Below are positions 22,890 through 34,379 of a DNA stretch of 64,000 nucleotides, in pieces. This stretch comes from Terramyces sp. JEL0728 (Eukaryota > Chytridiomycota > Chytridiomycetes > Rhizophydiales > Terramycetaceae). The translations under genes were made by a program, and so were the position numbers. Under the pieces are notes generated by a model. That model was not told where the DNA came from, ran no database searches, and was given only the letters and a program-made list of their open reading frames with translations. How positions within the stretch are numbered: position 1 is the first letter of the stretch; every line of letters starts with the position of its first letter. The DNA is taken from NCBI GenBank assembly GCA_027603945.1, contig JADIIU010000015.1, positions 112,438-176,437 on the forward strand. Reading direction: 5' to 3'.

Positions 22890-24288
22890 ATGTCATTTCA
22901 GCAGTTACTGGACGAATACGGTGATACTTGTTTGCAAACTTGCGAGACAGTGTTGAAGATTGACAATAACGAAATACCACCAAACAAATGCTACGCTTTA
23001 TTCCAAAAGGTCAGGAATGAGCCTTTTCTGTTCCTGGATAGAATGAATCTGGGTAATATGAGTGTCAAAAAAGTGAAGTTCATTTCAACCCTATTCAACA
23101 AAGACTGCAAAATCAGCACAGTTACAATCAGCACAAACGACAACTTGGTTGATTTGTGTTATATTTTCAAATTTAGAATCAAGCACTTTGAATTTGTCAA
23201 CATCAAGTCAGAAAGCGTACACTTATTTATCAGCAACATGCTAGGCACTGATGATTTGGTTATTGCAATCAGACACTGCAACTTGCAAAATATCAACGGT
23301 TTGTTTGAAAAATTACGAAACCAAAGAGTTGAGAAATTTCTAATTGAACACTCTAATGTTGATGAGAGTAATGCAGATTCAATTATTGATTTTATTCAAA
23401 CTAATCAAACGATGGTCGCGTTTAGTCTCTTTGATGCAAATTTGCAGTCCAGAATAGTTGATATTATCAAGAGCACTTTTGGAAAGAATCTGCAGCGATT
23501 GCGGTTTGACCAAGCAACTTTGGGCGAAGAGGGATTAAAGTGTTTTATTCAAGTTTTCAAAAAATCAAAATCACTGGTTGCTTTTGGTAATATTGATGGT
23601 AATCCTTAGGTATAGTCATTCCTTTACTTTAGGTAACTCATAGGTAACGATAGGTTTTACATGCATTGATTGGAGTATACTGGATTTTGAAATATTTATT
23701 AACGCAATGGAAGCTAACAGGACCTACAATTCGCTGGATTTCTATGGCTGCACTTTTACTAGCGACCAATTTGAATTACTGACAAATACCATAATTAAAC
23801 TACCAAACGTTGAAGAATTGGATTTCACAATGGTAAAAATTACCGACGGATCAATCGAACCGTATATACGAAGAATGATTAAAAATACTGTTGGATTGAG
23901 GTCAATTAGTTTCTTTGGTATTGAAACTGATTCCAATGAAATTGTACGTTCTTTGGAAGAAAATTATTTTGTCACCGAAGTAAACCCAAAAGATCGATAT
24001 CACCGGCCGGATTTAATCACTGAAAATGTAAAGATTCAAGAACTACTATCAAGAAACAAGCGGCTACAAAATGAAAGAGCTAAAGAATTTCTTGCAAGTG
24101 CTCGAGTATTGCCAATGCTTAAACTACCAACTGAATTACTTTACTTAATTTTCAAACAACTTTGTACGGACTGTATGATTACTAAAAAGGAAAAGGAATT
24201 GTTTTACTTTTTGATGGATCCTGGTAATCTTGGAATCGAGTGTAAAGAATTTACTATGACTGGGTTTATTGATTTCTGCACCAAATAA
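22890..24288 (+). CDS. Leucine-rich-repeat-like protein
   Basis: Two exons. The first (from MSFQQLLDEYGDTCLQ) and second (through NAMEANRTYNSLDFYGCTFTSDQF) carry irregular repeats of leucine-rich type, such as LPNVEELDFTMVKITDGSIEPYI and VGLRSISFFGIETDSNEI. A helical C-terminus (LKLPTELLYLIFKQLC) ends it. The exons join only if a 55-nt (23599-23653) or 67-nt (from 23587) segment is removed. An ATG at 22782 is also in frame, but the one at 22890 has the CAAAAATG context common here. Function unknown; a ribonuclease-inhibitor-like scaffold role is inferred. Confidence 0.7.
23599..23653 (+). other. Composite intron of 55 nt containing smaller GTA...TAG units
   Basis: This segment, or the 67 nt from 23587, restores the frame between the two LRR exons. 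It is a chain of units each starting GTA and ending TAG, including a 21-nt unit (23633-23653) with a TAACGATAG end that looks like a normal mini-intron here. Removing only single units does not restore the frame. Confidence 0.5.
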
Positions 24289-24697
24289 ATCATTTCCTTT
24301 GTGTCTTGTCGTTGCTTTATTACACTTTCTGCATTGATTATTGCTACTTTGTAGAATGAATGTACCCGCTCTCTGTTTATGGATGTCTGGCGAGAAACCT
24401 TTACCTGCGGCCCAAGAAAATTACAGAACAATCAAACAGCAGAAAATAATCTAATCCAAGGCAAAATTTCATTAAATAAAATAGAACCAAACCAATAATG
24501 GTTTCTAATACAACTGACTGGTGCTTCATTCACCAGAACATTTTCATGAGCTTACCAGAACAAAATCAAGTGGGTGCTGGGTTGTTGAATTATGCAAACA
24601 CAAATCCTTGTACCGTACCGATATACTCCTTGCTTCCCCACATTTTCCAAATATATTGCAGCAAGGCAAAAACTCTTTTTTCCAAATCCCCAATCTC
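24289..24697. other. Intergenic stretch, no supported gene
   Basis: About 410 nt between the LRR gene and the LSD1-like gene. It holds only short open frames: a 32-codon one from about 24356, and others upstream of 24698 that lack ATG starts or splice sites leading into the demethylase. It may contain 5' leader and promoter of the latter. Confidence 0.4.
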
Positions 24698-26416
24698 ATG
24701 AGCACAAATATACTAGATCAACTAGGGATTCCAAAGGACTCTCTGCTGGAAAAAGAAGCATTGCTAATGCCATACTTGGCTGAAAACGCAACTGATTACT
24801 TGTTTGCCAGAAATTTCATCATTGAACACTGGCACTCGAATTCTGACCTGCTCACCTTGCAAAAACTGGACGAAATTAAGGAATTGGTAATTCTTGTTAA
24901 CCAAGACCAGTAATAATTACAGGACGCAGGCTTTCTTGTTTTTAGATCGTTACAGGTACATCAATTACGGAGTTCTCAAAACAAGCGTTACAAATAGGGA
25001 TTTGGACTCTAATATATATATTATCGGATGCGGACTAAGTGGAGCAAGTGCAGCCAGAGAGCTAATCAATATATATTCCAACCAGACGGAACCCATGCCA
25101 AATATTATTGTTTTGGAGAGCAGGCAACGGATCGGCGGCAGACTATTTACTTTTCCGCTACATTCTAAATGGGGAGAGATGGAGCAACCTGGAATTGATT
25201 TAGGACCTACAAGTTTTGAACGTACTCTTTCGCTGATGTTAGCTGATTCATACGTACTTACAATACTGAGTCAAATCGGGTTGGAGTTAATTAAAGAGAA
25301 TTTGGATCCGGTTTTGTTTGATGTTAACGGACAAGTTGTAGAAAAGTCAATAGCTTTTGCAGTGAACGAATTCTTTATGGAGGTTTTAAATGAAACCAAA
25401 AATGTAATCACAACTTCACGACCAACAAAGCAGTTTATAAGCCAGTCGCTCGGTAAATTGCTAAACAATCAGTTGGAGAATCATCCTTTGTATCCGAGAA
25501 TGAATGAGTTGCACTTGAAATTGATTCGATATTACATTTCATTGTTGGAACTTAAATACAATTCTAGTTTGGAAAAGATTAACATTAAATCTCCCGGATT
25601 ATTTGATCAATCTGATTGCTATAGCATCAAGGGTGGTATTGGCCAGCTGTGCCATGGGCTATTGTATGGTTTGGATGAAAGCTATGAAAACCCCCAAATC
25701 ATTTGCGATACCAGAGTGGAGAAAATATCTCTATTGAAAAATAGCATCGAGATAGTAGCAAATAATAATACTTTTGAAGGGGATATTGCGGCAATGACAA
25801 TTCCAATTTCACTCTTGAAGGTACTCTTTGTTAACATAGCAAAATACGATTCAGTTTAATCCAAAACTACCTTCAAGGAAGCTGGAGGCTATGGATAACA
25901 TTGACATTGGAGTATCTAACAAGATTGTTTTGGTCTTTCCCAGAATATTTTGGCCATTGCAGTATAGTTCCTTTGGTATACTTCAAGACAACTTGCTATT
26001 TATCAACCAATACCAGAAAACGAATCTTCCCTGCTTGATTGTGTTTTACTCTGGCGCAGGAGCAATCGATATGGAATTGAAAAATGACGAAGATTTAGTG
26101 GAAGATATCATGAAGAAACTCGCAAAAATGTTTTATACAGAAAACCCGCTACCGTATCCAATTGAGACAATAGTCACCAGATGGCAGAAAGACAAGTATA
26201 GTTTAGGGTGTCGGACTGTGCTATCAACCCCTAATTCGGATTGCTTTTCTGAGCTTAAACAGGATTCCTCCAGGCTATTTTGGGCAGGGGAGTATGCTTC
26301 ATTGGACCAACCTGGAACGATCAACGGTAATTTATGTTAACTTAGGTGCGATACAGAGTGGAAGAGATGTAGCTAGAAAAATAGCAGACATACTGCTGGG
26401 GAAACTTGTATTATAG
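24698..26416 (+). CDS. LSD1/KDM1-like SWIRM-amine oxidase
   Basis: Four exons joined by three 19-nt introns (24887-24905 and ones near 25819 and 26326, each with TTAAC before AG). The N-terminus is a SWIRM-like helical domain (DYLFARNFIIEHWHSN ... FLFLDRYRYINYGVLK). The FAD-dependent amine oxidase follows, with IIGCGLSGASAARELI, LESRQRIGGRLFTF and the C-terminal RLFWAGEYAS near 26270. SWIRM plus amine oxidase is the plan of LSD1 histone H3K4 demethylases, but the tower insertion is not evident and the oxidase is short, so polyamine or other amine substrates remain possible. The start at 24698 is the first in-frame ATG after a stop. Confidence 0.8.
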
Positions 26417-26417
26417 T

Positions 26418-29400
26418 TTATTCAGCTATGTAATTTATCCCATTTTTATCCAAGAAAGCTGATAGAACTTTTCTTGGTAAAGTGTTTAATAAAGGTATGA
26501 ATAATAGTGATTGGTATAATTCTTCAAATTTTAATGGCTACGTTAAATAATTGATACTTCAAAGCAGATGATTTTCTTGTTTAGCTCAATATCCTTCTTA
26601 AAGTGAGCCATCAAGATATCATTAAAATCTTGGAATTGAACTTTTTTCTGTGATTTTAATGGGCTCTTGAGGGAATGTCCCCTTGTGGGGCTGCGTGTAG
26701 GTTTATTTGGACTTTGTGCTTCAGTATTCAAGACGTGCCATATTTCAGTCAATTTGTCCACCAAATATCTTTTCCCGGTGTTTGATTTTAGTCCAAATGA
26801 GTCTGCAAGTTTCTACATTAACTGGGATTTACTTTCAGCTCTCCAATTGACATTGCCGAGTAATTTGGAAGCTGCCTTGAGGTTTTTGCAGAGGAATTCA
26901 TTGACGTTTGCTGGAAAAAGACACTTGGCTTTGGCTTTTCTGCATTTGGCATTTGAGTACAAGGAATGATTGATAATTCTACATCAAAGGAATTATTATC
27001 AGCATTATCATCCGAGAAGCCATCGACGGACCATTCATACTCCAACTTTAATTTCTAATGTTAAGCCAAGGTACTTTGTTTGGCGAATAGTTTGGATTTT
27101 GCGTCTCGGCTTGGGTAAAATTACCTTGTGATATCAATCCAACATCATCATAGAAACCACCGCGCCGTTTAAAAGAATTGACGGATTCGATTGATCTGCC
27201 TTCATATTTTCCCTCACTGTCTAAATCGTTTTCCATATCATCCTCTGAGTTGAGGGAAAGTTCGATCGGCACACGGTCAAGCAAAGGGCTATTAGAAACG
27301 TCTGATATCAGCTCTTCAATTTCGGAAACTTCGGAATCACTAGGAATATCCTCTGGGTATATGTTTGATATATCCTGGAAATCTCTAGCAAAGGTGTTGT
27401 TGGACAATATTTCCACCTGAGACGGTTTATCGTCCTGAAAGCGATCAGCATATGATTCAGGGGACACTTGTTCTTCATAGTTCAGAGAAATAGCAAGATC
27501 TATGGCTCCTTCAAATGAGCAACCTCCTGTTTCTTTAGTCAACCCTCGAAAATAGCTATTTTTGGGTTTAATTACCACTTCATCCACACAACTGGTTATA
27601 GTTTGACTTTCTAGTAATTCTGGAGGAATTTCTATTTGGTAGATGACTGAATAATCAAGAGCAGGCAAAATAGCAGGGAAATCAACTTGATTGGACGAAA
27701 ATGTCAATTTTGGCTGAGGGGGACAATATTCAGTTTCCTCTATTTTTGAAAACGATAATTTCTTTACTGAAGGCGGATAATCTATTGATTCTAAAGCTAC
27801 AATTTCATTAATTAACATTGAACTCTTCTTGGCAGTATCTTGGAAAGAAATATCCTGGCTTACACCAGAGGGTTTTTTCTTCAATGTTACAGTTTCAAAT
27901 TCTACCGTAGGAGTGTAATCATAAATACCAGGGGACTTTGCTGTGGGGATATAGTCATGAATATAAAATGAAGATTCCTCTGCAAATTTGCTTTCACATT
28001 TAGTATTCAGCAATAATTCATCTGGTACAAACTCCTGCAAGTGTATTGGAGAAAGCGAGAGTTTCAGAGGTTCTGTTTGGGTTGAGACTTCTAGTTCCAC
28101 CATTATTTCTTGAATAACTTCAGGATTCACATCCATATCATCAATTTTTCCCACCGCATTATTATATTGCTTTTCAATGCTCGTAGTCCATGCTTCAAAT
28201 TGTGCTTTCATTGTATTTATACGATTTTGCAAACTTTTACGTTTCTGTGATATCAAACTTTGAAGGTCATCAATCACCTGCTGTCGCTTTAGTGAAATTG
28301 GCTTGGATTCACTGATTATTTTCAAGTCGACATCCTCCACGGTATTTACAATTGAAGAATTAGGAGCTTTCTTTTCTCTGGCACAAGATTGTTCTTCCAT
28401 GGCTGTAAATCCCTTGATAGGATCTGGACTACATTTTGATGGAGAAGATTGTAATTCGGGGCAGGAACCTTTAACCATGAAGGGGCTCTCTGTATGCTTT
28501 TCAAAGAGTAAAATATTTGGATACGAAATATCCAACTTTTGGCCAGCTTCAGATTGAGAAAATTGATTCAGCACTGGAATTGATTCAACCTCCATGTTTT
28601 GGTTATCTGCCATTTCCCACAAAGTGCTTTTTCGACGGCTGCCCTCTGACTCAACTTCAGCCAGTACCGACATCTTTATATTTGATTCCTGATTGTCTAC
28701 ATGTACTTTGGATTGAAATTTCTGCAAAAACAGCTGTTTTCGATTATCAATATGTGCATTTTGTTGTTGCAGGTCCAAAATCTTTGTATTCTCTGCTGTC
28801 CTTTTGCTTTTCTTAATTCCAGTATGTTTCATTAATTCAAAAGCATTTCTAACGTCAGCATTGCTTACATTTTGATTTCAGGTTCAGGGGCTTTCAGGGA
28901 CTTTAAATACCTTAGTAGTGAGTGAGTTGCAATATCCTGGTGCTTTATACATGACTTTAGGTGCATCAACTTTACCTCTGACGAGTCAGCCCAAGCAGAT
29001 TTACAAAACGGACATTGCAACAAAGATTCCAGCAATTTTGATATCGGATGCTTAAAATATTTTGGGCTGATGACAGTATTAAACGCAGTCAGCAAACATT
29101 TTTCAAAATGCCTTGCCTTGCTTGCCTCTGAAAGTTTGGTCACCGCCCTTGCACAAAGATAGCAAATGATTTTACCTGATCTGTTTGGCGTTTCTTTGAG
29201 ATTGCGTATAATTGTGTGGACGTCGGCATCTGGCTGATCCAACTCTTCAGCATCTGTATTTGGCGCTTCTTTAGACTGAAAGTATTTACTTTTGTCTTTG
29301 GTCGGGCCCAATTTTATTGGAGTACTATTTTCATCAAGCTTTTCTGGGCAAGAACTTAAATGAGGAGTGGCAAATTCCATATCTGAAATATCTACAATGT

Positions 29401-29926
29401 CAAACCTATTTTCTCTCTGGATATTTGATATTATTGGTGTTTTCGGAAGACCCAAGCTTTTTCTTCTCTTTGGATTGGAGGTTTTAGTTGGGCAAGGTTC
29501 TTTGCTGGGCTGGTTCGAATCCTCTTCGTTATTTTCTTTTTCCCGTTCAGCAGGTACATTTTCAATCATCCCCGTTACATTTAATTGCACCGGTTTACTC
29601 TGACTTTTTTCGACTATTTGTCCAGAAACTCTATGGTGTTGCACTTTCTCGTCTTTCCCCTCTTCTTCATCCTTCTTTTTCAGATTTCGGTAAAACGTCT
29701 TTAACGAAGTACCTGTAATTTTATCTACATTTTCATGGCTTTGTCCTAGTTTTTCTCTAGTTTGGCCAGCAATTTCTTCCCATAACTTTGAGGGCACAAT
29801 TTTTCTACTTTCGATATCATGCTCCTGAACCAACTCCAATATAATCGCTTTAGTGCTGGGATTCTTTTTGTATGAGTATGGTTGTCTTTTTTTCACTCCA
29901 ACAGTTTCGAATTCGAGATCTGCCAT
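26418..29926 (-). CDS. SLX4: SLX4 structure-specific endonuclease scaffold
   Basis: Five exons joined by 20-nt introns give one protein of about 1,140 residues; at first sight it looks like three or four separate ORFs. The N-terminal third ends with two zinc fingers of UBZ4 type (CYLCARAVTKLSEASKARHFEKC and CPFCKSAWADSSEVKLMHLKSC regions, about 29165-28950). A long acidic, disordered middle follows. The C-terminus is the conserved SLX1-binding domain: SIGELKKLADSFGLKS, RYLVDKLTEIWHVL and the last helix LPRKVLSAFLDKNGI. SLX4 binds and activates SLX1 and other nucleases to cut branched DNA. The ATG at 29926 sits in CAAAATGG. Its stop is 1 nt from the LSD1-like stop. Confidence 0.88.
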
Positions 29927-30179
29927 TTTGAAACCCCAAATGTCCGAAATTTGTTTACAATATTCGTGTAAAATGGTAACTACCAGTTTCATGCTTGATT
30001 GGCGCCAGTTCCGCCGCAAGAAAATTGCCAAACTCATGAATGTTGGCAGAAAGCCATTTTGGATACAGATTCAAGCGAAAGAAGCAGTGTTTACTCATTG
30101 TTTATTCAGAGCCAAATACAAGACTTGACTACCAGGTATAAAAAGTGTTTCGTTTACATGAATACTGCTGTATAATATA

Positions 30180-31932
30180 TTAAATTTCGATATTAGCCTA
30201 AAGTTAATACTTTTTACCTTAAAGATACTGGAAACTTGCGAATGCTTTAAACCAGCGCGTTCCAAATCATTTAGCTCATTGAATGCACCTTCCCTTTCTC
30301 TACATTCCAGAATGGCTTCTGCTCTCTTTTTACCAATCATTTTCAAAGTCATGATTGCTTTCATATTTCCGTGGTTCAGGATATGCAGCATCGATTTCGT
30401 CGTTGATACTTTTAGGGCATCCAAATCATGATTTTCTTTGCTCTCTGCTTCTATTTTGAATTTATCTTTGGGGTTTGCTGTCTCTATTTTGCTTTCTGTG
30501 TTATCATTGTTTGCAGCATCTTTTTTCAGCTTTCCTTGCAACACTTGCTTTGTTTTCTGCAGCTTCTTTGTTAAAACATTCTTCTCTAATATTGATTTAA
30601 TTCGTTCTTCCACAATCTTGTTTACTTTGTCTTCAAATTCTCGAGTACCTAGCACTGAATCAGAAAAACTGGTAGAATGGTTTGACTCTGCAGAGAGACG
30701 AGGCCTTTTTGAGGTTGGAATCGCATTCTGTGACTCTGAACTAAGTCTCTTTGTTGATGCTTTCGATTTTTTCCACTCTGTGAGAGCATCTAATCTGGAA
30801 TTTAGCTCTACATTTTTATCTATATTAACCGAGTTTACTGGAAGCATTGACTGTAACTGTGTTTTTGATTAGCGAAGATTTTTGCGCAAAATTCAAAGTA
30901 TTAAATGTGTCAATGTAATTTTCTTCAATAGGCGAACAACATGCAATCATCACTCCAATGGCATTCCCACCTAATGAATCCTGTAAAAATCTCGTAACTT
31001 TGGAATCCCGATAAGGTATTCTACTAGAATTTTTGTTTAATCCTAGCATTAGAGTTGACAACCTTCCACAACTTGGCCGAGTACAAACAAAGATTTGTTA
31101 ATTGCACAGCTCTCATTCATCCTCTGGCCCGAATTCCCCGTCCGTTTGTTATCTTCACTTCCAGCCAGGTCAATCAAGTGCAGTTTCGAATTAAGCTCAA
31201 TGTTTTTTCGTTTCTGGAATATATTCAACTGTAGTATAAAGTGTGATCTGGAAGAGCTCTCGTTCAATTTTGTTTCCGCTGTTGACCTCTGTTTTAATGC
31301 CTTTCTTATGTTAGCTAATAGTACTGATGATAGATCGTAAAGTCGTTCATTGATTTTAATCCAACGCGAGTAACTCCAGCAACAACTATCTCCTTACTAC
31401 CTGTTTCCCTTAAGTCGAGATTTGTGGCACTCGTCTAACTTAACCCAAAGTTACTGTTAATAGATCGTAAATCTTTTCATTGTATATCTCCAAATATGAA
31501 GCCGATATTGAAATATTTGCGTCCAATTGTGTCAGCAATGTTTGTACTGTCCTAGGTATGACCCCTTGCTCTGACTTTGTTCCATTCATGGTATGAGTTT
31601 TGCCAGATCCAGTTTGGCCATATGCAAATACTAAATCAACCGCGATTTACCAGTAGCATTCTTCCCCAGCATAACTTGGTCGATAACCGGTCTGATTTGG
31701 TCAAATATCTCGCTCTATAATCAACCAATGTATACTTGTTGCGTCGACTCTAAAAATACTCTGTTGAAACTAAGGTTATTGAAATTTACGTGAATGTGAT
31801 TTCTTCGGTTGAATTTCGAGGATTGGTAATTTTAATTGAATTATCGTCGGCTTTGATACACGTTTTTTCATTGTTATATGGTCTGATACGGACCAGCACT
31901 TGAACTGGCTGATTCAAAGATTTGCTGGACAT
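30180..31932 (-). CDS. KIF22: Chromokinesin, KIF22/Kid type
   Basis: Many short exons encode a kinesin motor starting MSSKSLNQPVQVLVRIRPYN. The P-loop FAYGQTGSGKTHTMNG near 31590-31630, switch I region NESSSRSHFIL near 31240 and switch II HLIDLAGSED near 31160 are intact. After the motor comes a coiled coil and a C-terminal helix-hairpin-helix segment (MIGKKRAEAILECREREG then LNDLERAGL), which in KIF22 binds DNA. The last intron (20 nt) leads to a final exon of five codons. KIF22 moves chromosomes away from spindle poles. The motor-plus-HhH order is the basis of the name. Confidence 0.88.
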
Positions 31933-31948
31933 TTCAAAAAAATCAAAA

Positions 31949-33661
31949 TTAGTATTTATTATGAGTACGCTTAACTTGAGCCAAAGAATCTCTGAGCCAG
32001 CTGTGATTTTTGACTCTCTGAAGATCAAATCTTCTCTTTGGATCAATAAATAGCATGTTTTCAATCAGGTTTTTCAACTCGTTATCAATTGGTCTTGGGT
32101 ATTGAAATTTACCTCTGTAAGCCAAGATGTCGTCGCTGCCTTGGAAAGGGTTTTCTCCAAAGATAATCGTGTAGAGCAACACCCCTAAAGCCCATATTTC
32201 TGCTTCTGGGCCTTTATATCTATGTCCTTTTACAATTTCTGGAGCTGCAAAGTGCGGAGTGCCATTGTACCGTTGGAAGTAGTCCTCCTTTCTAGTTGGG
32301 ATTGTCGAAGTAGACCCGAAATCAATCATCTTTATCCTGTAGGCAGCATCTACCACAATATTCTAATTAAATAGATAGTCACCTCGTCTTTTATATCTCT
32401 ATGAACCAGTCCGTTAGAGTGTAGGTAGTCGCAGGCAAGGATGATTTGAGCAAATAGCATTTTCCCAATCCTAGTTGGAATAGCGGTATCTGGGTTAATT
32501 CATATTACGGGCATCAATACATTCAAACAGATCGGCACTTGTCCTACTTTTATATTTAGTAGTGTATGGTTTGAATTTAAACTTGATTCCAGGGTTTCTA
32601 GCAGGCGTGAGCTCCAAGTTGGAGGCGTCCCAAGGAGTGCCGTGTAATTCCGTAATTAATAATATATAAAGGTCATCAGTTATATGTTCAATATACTTGA
32701 TGATATTTGGGTGTTCCAATTTTTTCAAGGTTGCTACTTCTGCGGGAAGGAAGACACCTTTTTCTTGGACCCATCCTTCCTTATAAATCTTTGAGCGGAC
32801 AATGAACTTTACAGCAACCTATATTAATTGCTCGTACCTCTACATTGGTTGCAATTGTAACAGCAGTAAAGACAAATCCAAAGGCGCCGTCTCCAAGCAA
32901 ATCGCCCAAAATGTACTTGTCGGTGAATTCAGAAGATATTTTAGCTGTGCCGTTCATAAGTTTGCCCAAGTAGCGTTTTCTTCTTTCGGCTTCGGGTTCG
33001 TGTGGGTCATAATCATCGTCGGCTGACATTGATAATTTACCCTTATCTGATCCACCTGCTTCCGAGTTAAGTAATGTCAAATTTGCTGAGGCTCTTTGTT
33101 CTGACAATACCTCGCCTTTGGAATCAACTGACTCTTCCTCTGAAATTTCAATCCTATCTTCTGGAGTGGGTGCTTCAGCACCAAGATTCGATGCACTTTG
33201 TTGCGATTCAACTACAGTTTTGATGGATAATTGTGTTTGAAGCGCAAATCCTTTAATAGTAGGTTTGGTTTTTGCAATTTTAGGGCCGTCTTGAGGGCTT
33301 TCTGGGACAATTTCCTGAGAATCTCTGAATCCTAACGTATTAACGCGTAGAAACCTTTCGGTAAATCCAACATTGGAGTGGGTAGCTTTCTTGTGCTACG
33401 AATTTTCAAACTAGCAACGAAATTTGATTCCTTGACGTCTGATACGATATCTTGTGTGGTTGACCTTTTTGCGTCCTTCTTTCCAAAGTTGGCAAATGCC
33501 TTTGAGAATGAATCTAAAGACTGTGAAAAAGCCTTTCGTAGATTATTTAGCGGAGTCTTTTCTTTAGCAGCCCGTGAATTACTTTTATCTTCATTTCTCT
33601 GCTTGTTAAAGCCTAGTTCATCCGCAATGAGCTTCGATTTGCTCTGGAAGAGTTTGGACAT
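31949..33661 (-). CDS. Serine/threonine kinase, PAS-kinase-like catalytic domain
   Basis: Spliced with introns of 19-23 nt. The N-terminal 230 residues are basic and Ser-rich, with no recognisable PAS domain. The kinase domain has GDLLGDGAFGFVFTAV, the Lys in NVEVAVKFIVRS (restored by a 19-nt intron near 32830), VHRDIKDEN, IDFGST and APEIVKGHRYKGPEAEIWALGVLLY. The RDIKDEN and YKGPE..WALGV segments resemble the PAS kinase (PASK/PSK) catalytic domain. A low-complexity insert (LTPARNPGIKFKFK) lies between lobes. In yeast and animals PAS kinase couples nutrient state to sugar use and translation; that role is inferred. The stop is 16 nt upstream of the kinesin start. Confidence 0.85.
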
Positions 33662-33735
33662 GAAGTAAAGTTTACGCGACTTCTGTGCGTGCTCAACTAC
33701 AGATTTTTAGCAAACAAACCTTTATTTCAAGAAGA

Positions 33736-34253
33736 CTATCTCAAGTTCAAAAGTATATCCCCATAAGATTCATTTTGGTCCACTCTTAACACACCTTTTG
33801 TAGCCAAGTGAAGAACTAAAATCAAATCCATTTACCATTATAAAATGCATCTGCTGCTGCTACCTTGTCAGAATGTCCAAGTAAAATATCTGAGAGATAG
33901 AGAGTATCGGTAGAAGTGCTAGTAGTGATTTCTTTCAAATAGCTTTTTAGTCCACGAGTACCTGTAAAATGCAGCACCATCTCTTTCTTTAGACTTGGAT
34001 TCACTATCAATCTTCAATTCAAGGAAGGGATCATCGACACTGAGGCGCTCAAAGTCACTAAATCGGTTGCCCATATCATTTGAAAAACTATATGAGATTC
34101 TGTGTACCTGCTAAATTCAAAGTTTGGGTGAATTGGGGATTCGTTTGAACTAGCTTTTTTGCTTTGATTTGAAATTACACTTGGAGGATAGCTTTGATGC
34201 CAAGGCAAGTCAGCACGCCGATCAGATTCAGCCCTTCCAACTTCTGGATCTAC
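33736..34253 (-). CDS. RAD21: Kleisin (RAD21/REC8) C-terminal domain, 5' end unclear
   Basis: Four exons joined by 19-20 nt introns end in LYLSDILLGHSDKVAAADAFYNVLHLATKG and DQNESYGDI. This matches the C-terminal winged helix of alpha-kleisins that closes the SMC1 head in cohesin. Upstream, VDPEVGRAESDRRADLPW resembles the linker of fungal Rad21. The N-terminal SMC3-binding helices are missing: only 126 nt separate this frame from the divergent lipase gene, and an in-frame stop lies just upstream of 34253. ATGs at 34269 and 34288 are in other frames. It could be a truncated paralogue, a split gene or a missed exon or indel. Confidence 0.65.
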
Positions 34254-34379
34254 CTTGCGAAAAGAACATTACTTTTCAAAAACTCCATCTCCTTTAATGG
34301 GGTTTAAAGTTTTTAGGTTTGCATAATTTTATTGGCTGTTTAGAGTTTATCGGTTTCCTTCAACGCGCTAAAAACACAG

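Noticed and set aside
24356..24457. 32-codon ORF as a gene
   Set aside because: No mini-intron, family or context supports it; such short frames are expected by chance.
24498..24701. N-terminal exon of the LSD1-like gene
   Set aside because: Its frame differs and no mini-intron with GT and AG at usual spacing joins it to the SWIRM exon.
28865..30037. Independent zinc-finger gene next to a second unknown gene at 27048-28832
   Set aside because: A 20-nt intron (GTAAGCAATGCTGACGTTAG) joins the two, and the whole has the SLX4 order of UBZ4 fingers then C-terminal domain.
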